NCBI RefSeq assembly: GCF_030408395.1 | Contig: NZ_CP046980.1 | Location: 682,001 to 746,000, forward strand | Source of the DNA: Corynebacterium aquatimens | Lineage (GTDB): Bacteria > Actinomycetota > Actinomycetes > Mycobacteriales > Mycobacteriaceae | DNA length: 64,000 nt | Direction of reading: 5' to 3' | Shown here: positions 18,556-27,867 of the stretch, in pieces | Layout: each line of letters begins with the position of its first letter | Position numbering within the stretch: position 1 is the first letter of the stretch | Translations under genes and position numbers: made by a program | The notes under the pieces: generated by a model | What the model was told of the DNA's origin: nothing | Database searches by the model: none | What the model saw: only the letters and a program-made list of their open reading frames with translations

Positions 18556-20418
18556 GTGTCTGAAACAACCTCACTTGCAACCGAGCCGTACACCACCCCC
18601 GCCGGATTCACACTTGCTCCTGAAGACAACTGTCTGACGATCACGCTGAGAAAGTGCGAGGAATTTCCCGATCGCCCATTCCTTTCGCACCCGGAGGCCT
18701 TCGACTGGAAGGAGGTGACGGGCAAGGAGTTCGCTCAGTTGATCCGTGACGTTGCCAAGGGCATCGTTGCTAATGGCATCGAGCAAAACGACCGCGTTGC
18801 CCTCATGGCTGAGTCCAGCTTTGAATGGACAGTGATGGACTTCGCAATCTGGGCTGCCGGCGCAGCGAGCGTGCCGATCTACCCCTCGTCGTCGGCAAGC
18901 CAGGTGCAGTGGATCGTGGAAGACTCCGGCGCGAAGCTCGCGATCGCCGATGAGGGCGCGAACCAGTCGCTGTTCACCAACCTGGTTGTCGGTGAGAATG
19001 GCCACGCGCCGCTCTACGATTCGCCGACACAGCTACAGCGCGTGCTCTCTTTCTCTAAGGGAGCAATCGAGACGCTTATCGACGACGGGAAGGACGTCGA
19101 CGACGCGATTATCGATGAGCGAATCAAGGCCATCAAGCACGATGACCTCGCATCGTTGGTCTACACCTCCGGTACTACCGGTAAGCCGAAGGGTTGCATC
19201 CTGACCCACCTCGTTTGGGCGCACCAAGCGATGGCGCTTTTGACCAACCCGATCGGCAGCATTGCTAACACCCACCCGGGCGCCCGGTACATGACGGTCC
19301 TTCCGCTGGCGCACGTTCTTGCCCGTTCGGTGGAGCTTGCCTGGGCACTGGGCGCTGGCCACCAGGCGCACTGGTCCAACACGTCGACGATTCCGCTGGC
19401 GTTTCAGCGCTTCCAGCCTCAGATGATTCTGGGCGTGCCCCGCATCTTTGAGAAGGTGCGCGACGGTGCATACAACAAGGCTGCCGACGGATCGTCGTTT
19501 AGCGCGCGTGTGTTCCTCGAAGCGGAGAAGACCGCTATTGAGTACTCTAAGGCGCTCGACACCGATAAGGGCCCAGGCGTGGTGCTCAAGGCACGCCGCG
19601 CACTCTTTGACAAGCTCGTGTACTCCAAGCTGCGTGAAGCAATGGGTAACCACGCTGAGTTCGCCATTTCTGGTGGTTCGGCCATTTCGACCAACTTGCT
19701 GCACTTCTTCCGTGGCCTCGGCTTGCCTATCTACGAGGGCTACGGCCTGACCGAAACCGCTGCTGCGGCTGCCGTGAACTGCCCGGGTCACACCAAGATC
19801 GGAACCGTCGGTCGCCCGAACAACGGTTACTCGGTCAAAATCGCCGATGACGGTGAGATCTGCTTCAAGGGCGATGGCGTGTTCCTTGGCTACTGGAACA
19901 ACCCAGAAGCAACCGCCGAAGCTATCAAGGACGGATGGTTCCACACCGGCGACTTGGGCACGGTGGATGAAGAGGGATACGTCACCATTACCGGCCGCAA
20001 GAAGGACCTCATCGTCACCGCCGGCGGAAAGAACATCTCCCCGGGACCGATGGAAGACATCCTGCGCTCCCACCCGCTGATCTCCCAGGCAATCATCATC
20101 GGCGACGACAAGAAGTACGTCACCGTCCTGATCACTCTCGACGAAGACGAGCTGCGCCGCTGGAAGAAGACCAACAACATTCCAGAGGACATGGCCGTGT
20201 CCGAGCTGATCAAGAAGAGCGCCGATCTGCGCACGGAAATCCAGTTCGCGGTCAACGAAGCGAACCAGACCGTGAGCAACGCCGAGCAAATCAAGAAGTT
20301 CCGTGTTCTTCCCCGCGACCTCAGCGAGGAAGAAGGCGAGATCACCCCGACCCTGAAGGTCAAGCGCAACGTGGTGCAAGAGCACTTCTCAAAGCAGATC
20401 GATCGTCTGTACCGCTAG
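18556..20418 (+). CDS. fadD15: Long-chain acyl-CoA synthetase, FadD15 type (first copy)
   Basis: The 620-residue enzyme activates fatty acids with ATP and CoA, feeding lipid synthesis or degradation. The ANL-superfamily P-loop is LVYTSGTTGKPKGCI; GYGLTET (A5) and TGDLGTVDEEGYVTITGRKKD (A7-A8, split here by my reading into TGDLGT and GRKKD) follow, and the C-terminal lysine domain ends in ITPTLKVKRNVV. I start at GTG 18556 (VSETTSLATEPYTTPAGF), just after a -10 box; an in-frame GTG at 18535 is less likely. It is followed by a rho-independent terminator. A paralogue lies 485 bases downstream. Confidence 0.9.
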   Translation: MSETTSLATEPYTTPAGFTLAPEDNCLTITLRKCEEFPDRPFLSHPEAFDWKEVTGKEFAQLIRDVAKGIVANGIEQNDRVALMAESSFEWTVMDFAIWAAGAASVPIYPSSSASQVQWIVEDSGAKLAIADEGANQSLFTNLVVGENGHAPLYDSPTQLQRVLSFSKGAIETLIDDGKDVDDAIIDERIKAIKHDDLASLVYTSGTTGKPKGCILTHLVWAHQAMALLTNPIGSIANTHPGARYMTVLPLAHVLARSVELAWALGAGHQAHWSNTSTIPLAFQRFQPQMILGVPRIFEKVRDGAYNKAADGSSFSARVFLEAEKTAIEYSKALDTDKGPGVVLKARRALFDKLVYSKLREAMGNHAEFAISGGSAISTNLLHFFRGLGLPIYEGYGLTETAAAAAVNCPGHTKIGTVGRPNNGYSVKIADDGEICFKGDGVFLGYWNNPEATAEAIKDGWFHTGDLGTVDEEGYVTITGRKKDLIVTAGGKNISPGPMEDILRSHPLISQAIIIGDDKKYVTVLITLDEDELRRWKKTNNIPEDMAVSELIKKSADLRTEIQFAVNEANQTVSNAEQIKKFRVLPRDLSEEEGEITPTLKVKRNVVQEHFSKQIDRLYR

Positions 20419-20437
20419 CGCCCAGCCCGTCGCACCC

Positions 20438-20475
20438 AAAGACCGGAACGCCACGTCGCGTTCCGGTCTTTTTTG
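20438..20475 (+). terminator. Rho-independent terminator
   Basis: AAGACCGGAACG and CGTTCCGGTCTT form a 12-bp stem with a short loop, followed by a run of T. It lies 20 bases after the first acyl-CoA synthetase gene. Confidence 0.9.
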
Positions 20476-20550
20476 CTGCCATCATTTGCTCGCGCATTCT
20501 GCTCGCGTTTTTTGTTCGCGTTTTTGCTCGCGCACCTTGCTTGCACAAGC

Positions 20551-20681
20551 TAGGTGTCGAGCCGTCGGTTCCAGGTGTCGAGCCGTCGGTTTTTAGGTCG
20601 CACGCGACCTGGGGTTTTGTGTGTTGAGGGACGTCGATTTGCTCAACGGCTCGACACCTGGAATCGACGGCTCGACACTTG
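20551..20681. repeat. Composite direct/inverted repeat built on GTGTCGAGCCGTCG
   Basis: Two direct copies of AGGTGTCGAGCCGTCGGTT (20552-20570 and 20573-20591) face two inverted copies (20643-20658 and 20663-20680). Together they make ~37-bp near-perfect arms around a ~52-base centre that holds its own small hairpin (AGGTCGC / GCGACCT). No reading frame explains it. It lies between the terminator of the first acyl-CoA synthetase gene and the promoter of the second. Confidence 0.8.
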
Positions 20682-20903
20682 TCGTCTGGGGGTGAGGGAA
20701 AAACGGGGAAAACGGGGAAAATTGTGAAATTTCTCACGAAAGGAGGGCGAAGTAAGTATTTTGGATTGCAAAAGTAGTCACTTCAGGGTTCCTGGGAGTG
20801 CTTGAGGGCTCGGATGAGCGCTTGAGAGTGCTTGAGTGTGCTTGGCTTCGGGCTCGGGAGCGCGGGAGCGATCGATTGGCAGTAAAGAGAGGGAGAAGTT
20901 CCG
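20682..20903. other. Spacer and promoter region of the second acyl-CoA synthetase gene
   Basis: This part of the 485-base gap holds an A-rich tract with three GGGGAAAA-like repeats (20693-20722) and four loose copies of GTGCTTGAG (20797-20842). AGGGAGAAG lies 5 bases before the ATG at 20904. No gene is evident. Confidence 0.5.
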
Positions 20904-22775
20904 ATGGTTCGATCAACATACAAGGTGGAGGCGGGATTTACGGTTGCGCCTGAGGAAAACTGCTACTCGGCTTTGGTGGAAACCGCCAGGAAGCACCCGG
21001 AATGGATTCTGTTCTCCCGGCCGGAGGGGTATGGCTGGACTGATGTCCGCGCGGATGAATTCGTGGCCGAAGTGCGTGAGGTGGCCAAGGGATTGATCGC
21101 GATGGGGCTGGAGAAGAACGACCGCGTGGCGTTACTTTCCGGGGCGCGCTATGAGTGGGCGGTGACAGATTTCGCGGTCATGGCGGCCGGAGGAATCCTG
21201 GTGCCGATCTATCCGACGAGTTCTTTGGATCAGGTGCAGTGGATCGTTGAGGACTCCGGGGCAGTCCTGGCGATTGCTGAAACATATGAGCATGCTGTTC
21301 TGTTTGAGCACATGGTGCTGGATAGCAGCGGCGTGCCGCATCTGTCCGATTCGCCCTCGCAGCTGCGCAAGGTGTTGAAGTTCAACGCCGTGCAAGGAGT
21401 TGAAGAACCCGCGATTGATGCGCTCAAAGCCGCGGGGCGCGACGTGAGTGATGCCGAGTTGGATCAGCGAATTGCCTCCATTTCGCATTCAGACATCGCA
21501 TCGTTGGTCTACACCTCAGGCACCACTGGGAAATCCAAAGGCTGCATCATTACCCATCTCAACTGGATCTTCCAGGTCCGCGCAATGATGAAGCACCCGA
21601 TCGGAAAAATCTCTGGACCCGGTTCGCGGATGGTGACCTACCTGCCGATGGCCCACGTTTTGGCGCGTTCCCTGCACCTGATGGGTGCGCTCAGCGGTAC
21701 GACGCAGTCCCACTGGTCCGACGTGTCCACGATCGCCATGGAATTCCAGCGCGTCAAACCCAACATGGTCGTTGGTGTGCCGCGCGTCTACGAAAAAGTC
21801 CGTGATGCTGCGTACCGGAAAGCCTCGGACGGTTCCGCTATCGGTGCCGCGATCTTCGCAGCAGCAGAGAAAACCGCGGTTGCCTACTCCGAGGCTCTAG
21901 AAAAGAAACGTAACGGTGGCCGGGGACCGTCGATAAGCCTGAAGCTCAGGCGAGCGCTTTTTGACAAGCTGGTGTATTCCAAGATCCGCGATGGGCTCGG
22001 CGGCGAAGTGACCTACGCGATTACGGGGGCGTCCGCGCTGGGCGCGCCACTGGGGCACTTCTTCCGCGGAATCGGGCTGCCTGTCTACGAGGGGTACGGT
22101 CTGACCGAAACGACGTCCGCGGCCACGGTGAACTTTGATAAAGACACCAAGATCGGGTCCGTTGGAAAGCCCATGCTGGGGTACGAAGCAAAGGTGACCG
22201 AGGAGGGCGAAATTTGCCTCAAGTCAGAGGGAATCTTCGGGGGTTATTGGCGCAATGAGGAAGCTACCGCCGATGTCATTCGCGATGGTTTCTTCCACAC
22301 GGGTGACCTGGGTGAGATTGATGATGAAGGCTTTGTGACGATCACCGGGCGCAAGAAGGACATCTTGGTGACGTCTGGCGGAAAGAACGTTGCGCCGCAG
22401 CCACTCGAGGAGCAGCTACGCCTTGACCCGCTGATTTCCCAAGCGGTGGTGGTCGGCGACGGCAAACAATTCATTGGCGTTTTGATCACGCTCAACGAGG
22501 AGGAGCTTGCGCGGTGGAAAGAAAAGCGCGGAATTTCCAAGGACGTGCCGGTGTCGAAGCTCGCGGAAGACCCGAATTTGCGCGGTGAGATCCAGGACGC
22601 GATCAACGTTGCAAACAAGATTGTGAGCAACGCCGAAGCGATCAAGAAATTCCGTATTCTGCCGCGCGATCTCACCGAAGAGGATGGTGAGCTGACTGCA
22701 ACGCTCAAGGTCAAGCGCCCGATTGTGCTGCAGAACTTTGACGCGGAAATGCGCAAGCTCTACCCGCAGCCCTAA
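20904..22775 (+). CDS. Long-chain acyl-CoA synthetase, FadD15 type (second copy)
   Basis: A 623-residue paralogue of the preceding gene product: same order of motifs (LVYTSGTTGKSKGCI, GYGLTETTSAATVN, TGDLGEIDDEGFVTITGRKK, ELTATLKVKRPIVL) but clearly diverged across the middle (for example KKRNGGRGPSISLKLRRALF). It should also ligate CoA to long-chain fatty acids. An AGGGAGAAG ribosome site is present, unlike the leaderless-looking first copy, so the two are probably expressed differently. Tandem duplication in an ancestor is the simplest explanation. Confidence 0.88.
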   Translation: MVRSTYKVEAGFTVAPEENCYSALVETARKHPEWILFSRPEGYGWTDVRADEFVAEVREVAKGLIAMGLEKNDRVALLSGARYEWAVTDFAVMAAGGILVPIYPTSSLDQVQWIVEDSGAVLAIAETYEHAVLFEHMVLDSSGVPHLSDSPSQLRKVLKFNAVQGVEEPAIDALKAAGRDVSDAELDQRIASISHSDIASLVYTSGTTGKSKGCIITHLNWIFQVRAMMKHPIGKISGPGSRMVTYLPMAHVLARSLHLMGALSGTTQSHWSDVSTIAMEFQRVKPNMVVGVPRVYEKVRDAAYRKASDGSAIGAAIFAAAEKTAVAYSEALEKKRNGGRGPSISLKLRRALFDKLVYSKIRDGLGGEVTYAITGASALGAPLGHFFRGIGLPVYEGYGLTETTSAATVNFDKDTKIGSVGKPMLGYEAKVTEEGEICLKSEGIFGGYWRNEEATADVIRDGFFHTGDLGEIDDEGFVTITGRKKDILVTSGGKNVAPQPLEEQLRLDPLISQAVVVGDGKQFIGVLITLNEEELARWKEKRGISKDVPVSKLAEDPNLRGEIQDAINVANKIVSNAEAIKKFRILPRDLTEEDGELTATLKVKRPIVLQNFDAEMRKLYPQP

Positions 22776-22891
22776 CTTGTGGGTGGATCTGGCACGCTTC
22801 CCGGCGTGCCGTACAAATTCCTGTGAACGGCTGGCCTAAAGTCAAGCCTCGTAACAACAACGAACGGGAAGCTTTCGGAAAGGGGGCGGGT

Positions 22892-23560
22892 GTGCACAGA
22901 AGCGCTGCCACTTTGCGTCACCGCGAGTTGACCCAAGAGGTTTACAACATCGGCGATGAAGTAGCGGAGTACATTGAGCACATCGCGGAGGCTATCGCCG
23001 ATTACGACGGGGAGCTTGCCGACGATTGCTTGGCCGAGTTCGCTGAGATCGTTTCTGACGCCCGGTGCGATGCCCGCCGTATTGTCGGGGAGCTGATCGG
23101 GCTGCGCCAGGCGCTCGTCTCCGGTGTGAAGGCCGGCAGCCTTTCGGCGGCGATCGCCCCCGAGCAGCGCATCCCGGAACCCGAGATCCTCGATGCGTCT
23201 GCGCTGTACGAGCTTTTTCCCCTGGACACTCCGGCTTCTGTGCAGTCCATGACTGACACGCTGATTGGGCGCACGGACCTTGTGGTGCAGCACCTAGGTG
23301 AAATCGTGGACTACACCCTGGAGCAAACGGATTCCGTGGCCCAGGATCTGTCGGCCGTGTCCTTGCCGCACCTGTACGCCCGCGTCGGGGAATTGGTGGA
23401 ACAGGCTACCGACGGGTGGCTTGATGCTGTGGCTGCGGAACACCCAGCCGTTGCCCGGAAACTGCGTGGCGCGAACCCGCCGAAGTTCCTCGAGGAGCGC
23501 GCGCGGATTGACGCGATCGTCGCTCGTGTTGCGGCGAAGCGCTCCCGCCGCGGCGCGTAA
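22892..23560 (+). CDS. Conserved corynebacterial protein of unknown function
   Basis: From GTG 22892 the product has 222 residues (VHRSAATLRHRELTQEVYNI..). GGAAAGGGGG lies 6 bases upstream. The sequence is predicted to be mostly helical and acidic, with no signal peptide or membrane segment: an E/D-rich N-half (DEVAEYIEHIAEAIADYDGE) and a basic C-terminus (RIDAIVARVAAKRSRRGA). It is 19 bases upstream of hemW, in the same direction. I do not recognise a family. Confidence 0.75.
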   Translation: MHRSAATLRHRELTQEVYNIGDEVAEYIEHIAEAIADYDGELADDCLAEFAEIVSDARCDARRIVGELIGLRQALVSGVKAGSLSAAIAPEQRIPEPEILDASALYELFPLDTPASVQSMTDTLIGRTDLVVQHLGEIVDYTLEQTDSVAQDLSAVSLPHLYARVGELVEQATDGWLDAVAAEHPAVARKLRGANPPKFLEERARIDAIVARVAAKRSRRGA

Positions 23561-23564
23561 GCCT

Positions 23565-23572
23565 TATAGATT
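23565..23572 (+). promoter_or_regulatory. Leaderless-type -10 region of hemW
   Basis: TATAGATT lies directly after the stop codon of the preceding gene and ends seven bases before the hemW ATG at 23580; no ribosome site is present. Confidence 0.5.
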
Positions 23573-23579
23573 GGTAAAA

Positions 23580-24797
23580 ATGACTGTTCCGGCTGGTGAT
23601 CGGACTAATTCTGACCATGGCGCGATACCGGCGCACCGCGGTTTCGGGGTGTACGTCCACGTTCCGTTTTGTGCGACACACTGCGGATACTGTGACTTCA
23701 ACACCTATACCCGTTCGGAGACGGGCTCGTCTTTCTCTGAGTATCTGGATGCGCTGGATAGTGAATTGGCGCTTGGGGCGCAGCGTGTAGCCGAGTGGGG
23801 TTATGGGCCTGCGCAGACTGTCTTCATTGGTGGGGGAACACCGTCATTGCTGGGGGCTGAGGGGTTAGGCCGGATCCTCGATCGCGTGCGGGGGACCTTC
23901 GGTCTTGATCCCGGGGCTGAGGTGACTACGGAATCGAACCCGGAATCCACGTCACCGGAGTACTTCGCGGGGCTACGGGAGGCGGGTTTTACCCGTGTGT
24001 CATTGGGGATGCAGTCCGCGTCCACGCCGGTGTTGCGGATCTTGGACCGGCAACACACCCCTGGGCGGGCGGTCGCAGCGGCGAAGGAGGCCCGCGCGGC
24101 TGGCTTCGACCACGTCAACTTGGACCTTATTTATGGAACACCAACGGAGACCGATGATGACGTGCGTGCCAGCCTTGACGCGGTGCTGTCCGCGGACGTT
24201 GACCACGTTTCGGCGTATTCACTAATCGTGGAGGACGGGACCGCGATGGCGCGTAAGATCCGGCGCGGTGAGTTACCCGAGCCGGATGAGGACACCTACG
24301 CCGACCGATACGAAATGATCGCGGCCACGCTGGAAGCCGAAGGGTTTTCCTGGTACGAGGTATCAAACTGGGCGAAACCAGGTGGGGAGTGCCAGCACAA
24401 CTTGATCTACTGGCGTGGGGGACGCTGGTGGGGAGCAGGGCCGGGCGCGCATGGTTTTGTTGGTTCCACGCGTTTTTATAACGTCAAGCGGCCGGAACGA
24501 TACTCCGCTGTCCTCGCCGAAGGGAAGTTTCCTATCGAGGGCACGGAAGAAGTCACCGAGGCTGATCAGCACTTTGAAACACTCATGCTGGGTTTGCGGC
24601 TCCGGGAGGGCATTATGCTTAGCGACGTCCAGGATGCTGCCCAGGGGGTCGTCGACAAGCATGTGCGCGATGGCTTGCTCCGCATTTTCGACGGCGACGG
24701 GGATGGTTGCGGGGTAGGCGGAAAGCGAGTCGCCGTGACCGACAAGGGAAGGCTGCTGGCAGACGGAATCATTACTGATATTCTTGCCGCGGAATAG
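23580..24797 (+). CDS. hemW: Radical SAM heme chaperone HemW (HemN-like)
   Basis: The 405-residue protein has the radical SAM cluster motif FCATHCGYCDF (Cys31, Cys35, Cys38), followed by FIGGGTPSLL and LGMQSASTPVLRILDR. The shorter CxxxCxxC form without the extra N-terminal HemN cysteine points to HemW, which binds and delivers heme, rather than coproporphyrinogen dehydrogenase. The C-terminal HemN_C domain includes WWGAGPGAHGFVG and VTDKGRLLADGIITDIL. The frame is open far upstream, but the ATG at 23580 is the first consistent with the conserved YVHVPFC start. As in other actinobacteria it precedes hrcA and dnaJ. Confidence 0.92.
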   Translation: MTVPAGDRTNSDHGAIPAHRGFGVYVHVPFCATHCGYCDFNTYTRSETGSSFSEYLDALDSELALGAQRVAEWGYGPAQTVFIGGGTPSLLGAEGLGRILDRVRGTFGLDPGAEVTTESNPESTSPEYFAGLREAGFTRVSLGMQSASTPVLRILDRQHTPGRAVAAAKEARAAGFDHVNLDLIYGTPTETDDDVRASLDAVLSADVDHVSAYSLIVEDGTAMARKIRRGELPEPDEDTYADRYEMIAATLEAEGFSWYEVSNWAKPGGECQHNLIYWRGGRWWGAGPGAHGFVGSTRFYNVKRPERYSAVLAEGKFPIEGTEEVTEADQHFETLMLGLRLREGIMLSDVQDAAQGVVDKHVRDGLLRIFDGDGDGCGVGGKRVAVTDKGRLLADGIITDILAAE

Positions 24798-24850
24798 GGC
24801 ATTGAGCAGCTATTTTCGCTCCTGCCAGCGCTAGGGGATTCTCCACGCAA

Positions 24851-24877
24851 TTAGCACTCGGATTTAGTGAGTGCTAA
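24851..24877 (+). promoter_or_regulatory. CIRCE operator for HrcA
   Basis: Perfect inverted repeat TTAGCACTC, nine-base spacer, GAGTGCTAA, exactly the CIRCE consensus. It lies 28 bases before the hrcA start, so HrcA should repress its own operon (hrcA-dnaJ2 and perhaps genes beyond) and release it on heat shock. Confidence 0.97.
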
Positions 24878-24905
24878 AACTGGTGGGGGAAGGCGGTGAT
24901 ATCGG

Positions 24906-25928
24906 GTGGCTAGTGCAGCAAGTGAACGTCGGCAAGCAGTATTGCGCGCAATCGTTGCAGATTACATTGCGCTGCATGAGCCGGTGGGGTCTAAAAGCCT
25001 CGTCGATAGGCATAAGCTCAACGTGTCGTCCGCAACGATCCGGAACGACATGGCGGTGTTGGAAGCCGAAGGGTATATCGAGCAACCCCACGCGAGTTCA
25101 GGGCGAGTGCCCACGGAGAAGGGCTACCGCGCGTTCGTTGACGCAATCAACAAGGTCAAACCACTGTCGGTGCCGGAGCGGCGCGCGATCGTGGAGTTTT
25201 TGGAAAGCGGCGTAGATCTAGAAGATGTGCTGCGGCGCTCAGCCCAGCTGCTAGCGCAGCTGACGCGGCAGGCAGCCGTAGTGCAACTCCCCACCCTGTC
25301 CGTCTCACGCGTCAAACACTGTGAGGTGGTGGCGTTGACCCCGGCTCGCCTGTTGCTGGTGCTGATTACGGACCAGGGAAGGGTGGATCAGCGCAACGTG
25401 GAGCTCGCCGGCCCGATCGGTGATGATGACGTGCGGCAGTTGCGTGACCTTTTGAACTCGGCGCTGGTGAACACAACCATGGCCGATGCATCGGAGGCGC
25501 TCGTTGCGCTGGCCGCTCGCGCGCCGCGCGACATCGCGGACCCGCTGGCACGATGCATCGCCGTCATCATTGACACGCTGGTGGATAACCGGAGCGACCG
25601 CATACTCATTGCTGGGGCGTCCAACCTCATCCCGTTCACGTCCGATCTGCTGGGCGCGCTCGAGGCCCTGGAAGAACAAGTCGTGGCGCTGCGCCTCATG
25701 GCAAACTTGCCCGCCCTGGGCAACGTCAACGTGGTCATCGGCAGTGAAAACACCGAGGCGGAGCTGTCCAAGGCGTCCGTGGTGACCACCGGTTACGGCG
25801 CGGACGGAGCAACGTTGGGTGGTCTGGGCGTCCTCGGCCCCACCTACATGGACTATCCCGGTACGATTCAAAAGGTTGCCGCAGTGGGGCACTACATCTC
25901 CCACATCCTCGTCGGCGAAGATTTTTAG
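24906..25928 (+). CDS. hrcA: Heat-inducible transcription repressor HrcA
   Basis: A 340-residue repressor that binds CIRCE with help from GroEL. The N-terminal winged helix has [20 protein letters not shown] and [20 protein letters not shown], followed by [19 protein letters not shown]. The C-terminal dimerisation and GAF-like parts end in the signature [20 protein letters not shown]. The start is GTG; GGGGGAAGG lies a little far upstream (~10 bases). DnaJ2 follows after 18 bases. Confidence 0.97.
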   Translation: MASAASERRQAVLRAIVADYIALHEPVGSKSLVDRHKLNVSSATIRNDMAVLEAEGYIEQPHASSGRVPTEKGYRAFVDAINKVKPLSVPERRAIVEFLESGVDLEDVLRRSAQLLAQLTRQAAVVQLPTLSVSRVKHCEVVALTPARLLLVLITDQGRVDQRNVELAGPIGDDDVRQLRDLLNSALVNTTMADASEALVALAARAPRDIADPLARCIAVIIDTLVDNRSDRILIAGASNLIPFTSDLLGALEALEEQVVALRLMANLPALGNVNVVIGSENTEAELSKASVVTTGYGADGATLGGLGVLGPTYMDYPGTIQKVAAVGHYISHILVGEDF

Positions 25929-25946
25929 AAAGGACACTGTTGCACA

Positions 25947-27074
25947 GTGGCTCGTGACTACTACGGCATCTTGGGCGTGGACCAGGAAGCGACGGAAGCG
26001 GAGATCAAGCGCGCGTACCGCAAGCTTGCTCGCCAGTACCACCCAGACGTCAACGACACCGAAGAGGGCGCAGAGAAGTTCCGTGAGATCTCCTTGGCCC
26101 AAGAAGTATTGCTGGACCCATCCAAGCGCGCCATCGTGGACCGCGGTGGGGACCCGATGGAACAAGCCGGAATGGGAGGGGCGTCTGCCGGGAACTTCGG
26201 CTTCGGTGACATTTTCGAAGCATTCTTCGGCGGTAGCGGTGGCGCCAGCCGCGGCCCACGCTCCCGCGTTCAGCCGGGGTCAGATGCCCTGCTGCGCACC
26301 TCGATTACGTTGGAAGAGGCATACGCTGGCGTGAAGAAGGACGTCACGGTCGACACGGCCGTTGTCTGTGATTCCTGCCAGGGCTCTGGTTCTGAATCGG
26401 GTTCCAAGCCTGTGACCTGTGATCACTGCGGTGGCGCAGGCCAGATCCAACAGGTCCAGCAGTCCTTCCTGGGCAACGTGATGACTACTGGGAGCTGCCC
26501 GAAGTGCTCCGGTTTCGGTGAGCTGATCCCGGACCCGTGCAACCACTGCGGTGGCCAGGGACGCGTCCGATCGCGCCGGGACATCACCGTGTCCGTTCCG
26601 GCGGGCATTGGTGACGGCATGCGCATCCGGTTGGCTGGTCAGGGCGAGGTCGGTCACGGTGGAGGCCCGGCCGGTGACCTGTATGTGGAGGTGTCCACTG
26701 AGAAGCACCCGGTGTTTGAGCGGGACGGGATCGACCTGCACATGCGCATCGGCGTTCCCATGATGGACGCCGCCTTAGGCACGGAAATCACGGTGGATAA
26801 CCTCGCTGGTGAACCCACCACGGTGACGATTCCCGCGGGCACCCAGCCGGGCGAGGAACTTCTCATGCGCGGTGAGGGCATGCCGCGCTTGCGTGCCGAC
26901 GGGGCGGGTGATCTGATCGCTCACGTGGGCGTGATCATTCCGACGGAGCTGTCCTCGAAGCAGCGCAGCGCGCTCGAAGACCTGCGCGCGAGCCTGGGTG
27001 AAGAAGCCTTCGTGGAGCGCGAAGACGAAAAAACCAACTTCTTCGGCCGTATCCGCGACCGGTTCCGCAGGTAG
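25947..27074 (+). CDS. dnaJ2: Chaperone protein DnaJ (second actinobacterial copy)
   Basis: The 375-residue co-chaperone stimulates DnaK. The J-domain (residues 1-70) has the HPD triad at 32-34. A Gly-rich stretch (GNFGFGDIFEAFFGGSGG) follows, then four zinc-finger repeats CDSCQGSG, CDHCGGAG, CPKCSGFG and CNHCGGQG, then the substrate-binding beta domains. Linkage to hrcA and CIRCE makes this the HrcA-controlled copy; the usual dnaK-linked DnaJ lies outside the window. The start codon is GTG at 25947. Confidence 0.96.
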   Translation: MARDYYGILGVDQEATEAEIKRAYRKLARQYHPDVNDTEEGAEKFREISLAQEVLLDPSKRAIVDRGGDPMEQAGMGGASAGNFGFGDIFEAFFGGSGGASRGPRSRVQPGSDALLRTSITLEEAYAGVKKDVTVDTAVVCDSCQGSGSESGSKPVTCDHCGGAGQIQQVQQSFLGNVMTTGSCPKCSGFGELIPDPCNHCGGQGRVRSRRDITVSVPAGIGDGMRIRLAGQGEVGHGGGPAGDLYVEVSTEKHPVFERDGIDLHMRIGVPMMDAALGTEITVDNLAGEPTTVTIPAGTQPGEELLMRGEGMPRLRADGAGDLIAHVGVIIPTELSSKQRSALEDLRASLGEEAFVEREDEKTNFFGRIRDRFRR

Positions 27075-27075
27075 C

Positions 27076-27843
27076 ATGAGCCTTCCGTATTTCATTACCA
27101 ACAACCCCACCTCCGGCGAGCTCACCGGCAGGGAAGGGCGCCACGCCGTGACGGTCAAGCGGATTCAGCCGGGCGAGTACATCATGCTTACCGACGGCGA
27201 AGGCACGCTCGTCGAAGTGTGCGTCGAGTCCACCAGCGGAAAAGACACGCTGCGCGGTCGGGTCGTCGATACGCAGCGAAGCCCGCAACCCACGCCACGG
27301 GTGACTGTCATCCAAGCTGTGCCGAAGTCCGACCGGGCGGAGCTCGCAGTGGACCTGCTGACTCAGGGCGGCGCGGACACGATCATTCCGTGGATTTCCG
27401 CGCGCACCATCGCTCGGTGGGAGGGACCCAAAACCGCCAAGCACGTGGAAAAGTGGCGCACGATTGCCGCAGAATCCTCCAAGCAGGCGCGGCGCGCATG
27501 GGTTCCAGACGTAGCTGAACCGGTGACAACGAAGCAGCTCGCGGAGATGATTGCGGGTTATGAGGCGGATAATTCTGACGGAGTGGTGCGCACGATGGTG
27601 CTTGTCCTCCACGAAGACGCGAGGCTCACACTCGGCACTTGGGAGCCGGATGCCTTTGAAGACACCACCCACATCGTTCTCATCATCGGCCCTGAAGGCG
27701 GCATTGGCGAGGATGAAGCAGACGCGTTAGTTCGCGCAGGCGCGCTGATGATCTCCTTGGGGCCGGAGGTTTTGCGCACGGCCAGCGCGGGATTTGCGGC
27801 GCTTGGCGCATTAGGCGTGCTCACACAGCGCTGGAAGCGATAA
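27076..27843 (+). CDS. rsmE: 16S rRNA m3U1498 methyltransferase RsmE
   Basis: A 255-residue SPOUT-class enzyme that methylates N3 of U1498 in 16S rRNA using S-adenosylmethionine. The C-terminal knot shows HIVLIIGPEGGIGEDEADAL and MISLGPEVLRTASAGFAAL, and the N-terminal PUA-like domain starts SLPYFITNNP. The ATG begins one base after the dnaJ2 stop, in keeping with the usual dnaJ-rsmE pairing in actinobacteria. Confidence 0.95.
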   Translation: MSLPYFITNNPTSGELTGREGRHAVTVKRIQPGEYIMLTDGEGTLVEVCVESTSGKDTLRGRVVDTQRSPQPTPRVTVIQAVPKSDRAELAVDLLTQGGADTIIPWISARTIARWEGPKTAKHVEKWRTIAAESSKQARRAWVPDVAEPVTTKQLAEMIAGYEADNSDGVVRTMVLVLHEDARLTLGTWEPDAFEDTTHIVLIIGPEGGIGEDEADALVRAGALMISLGPEVLRTASAGFAALGALGVLTQRWKR

Positions 27844-27853
27844 AACTGACTGG

Positions 27854-27859
27854 TAAGGT
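27854..27859 (+). promoter_or_regulatory. Leaderless-type -10 box of phoH
   Basis: TAAGGT ends eight bases before the phoH ATG at 27868. The same bases could act as a weak ribosome site (TAAGG), so both readings are open. Confidence 0.4.
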
Positions 27860-27867
27860 TGACGTTC

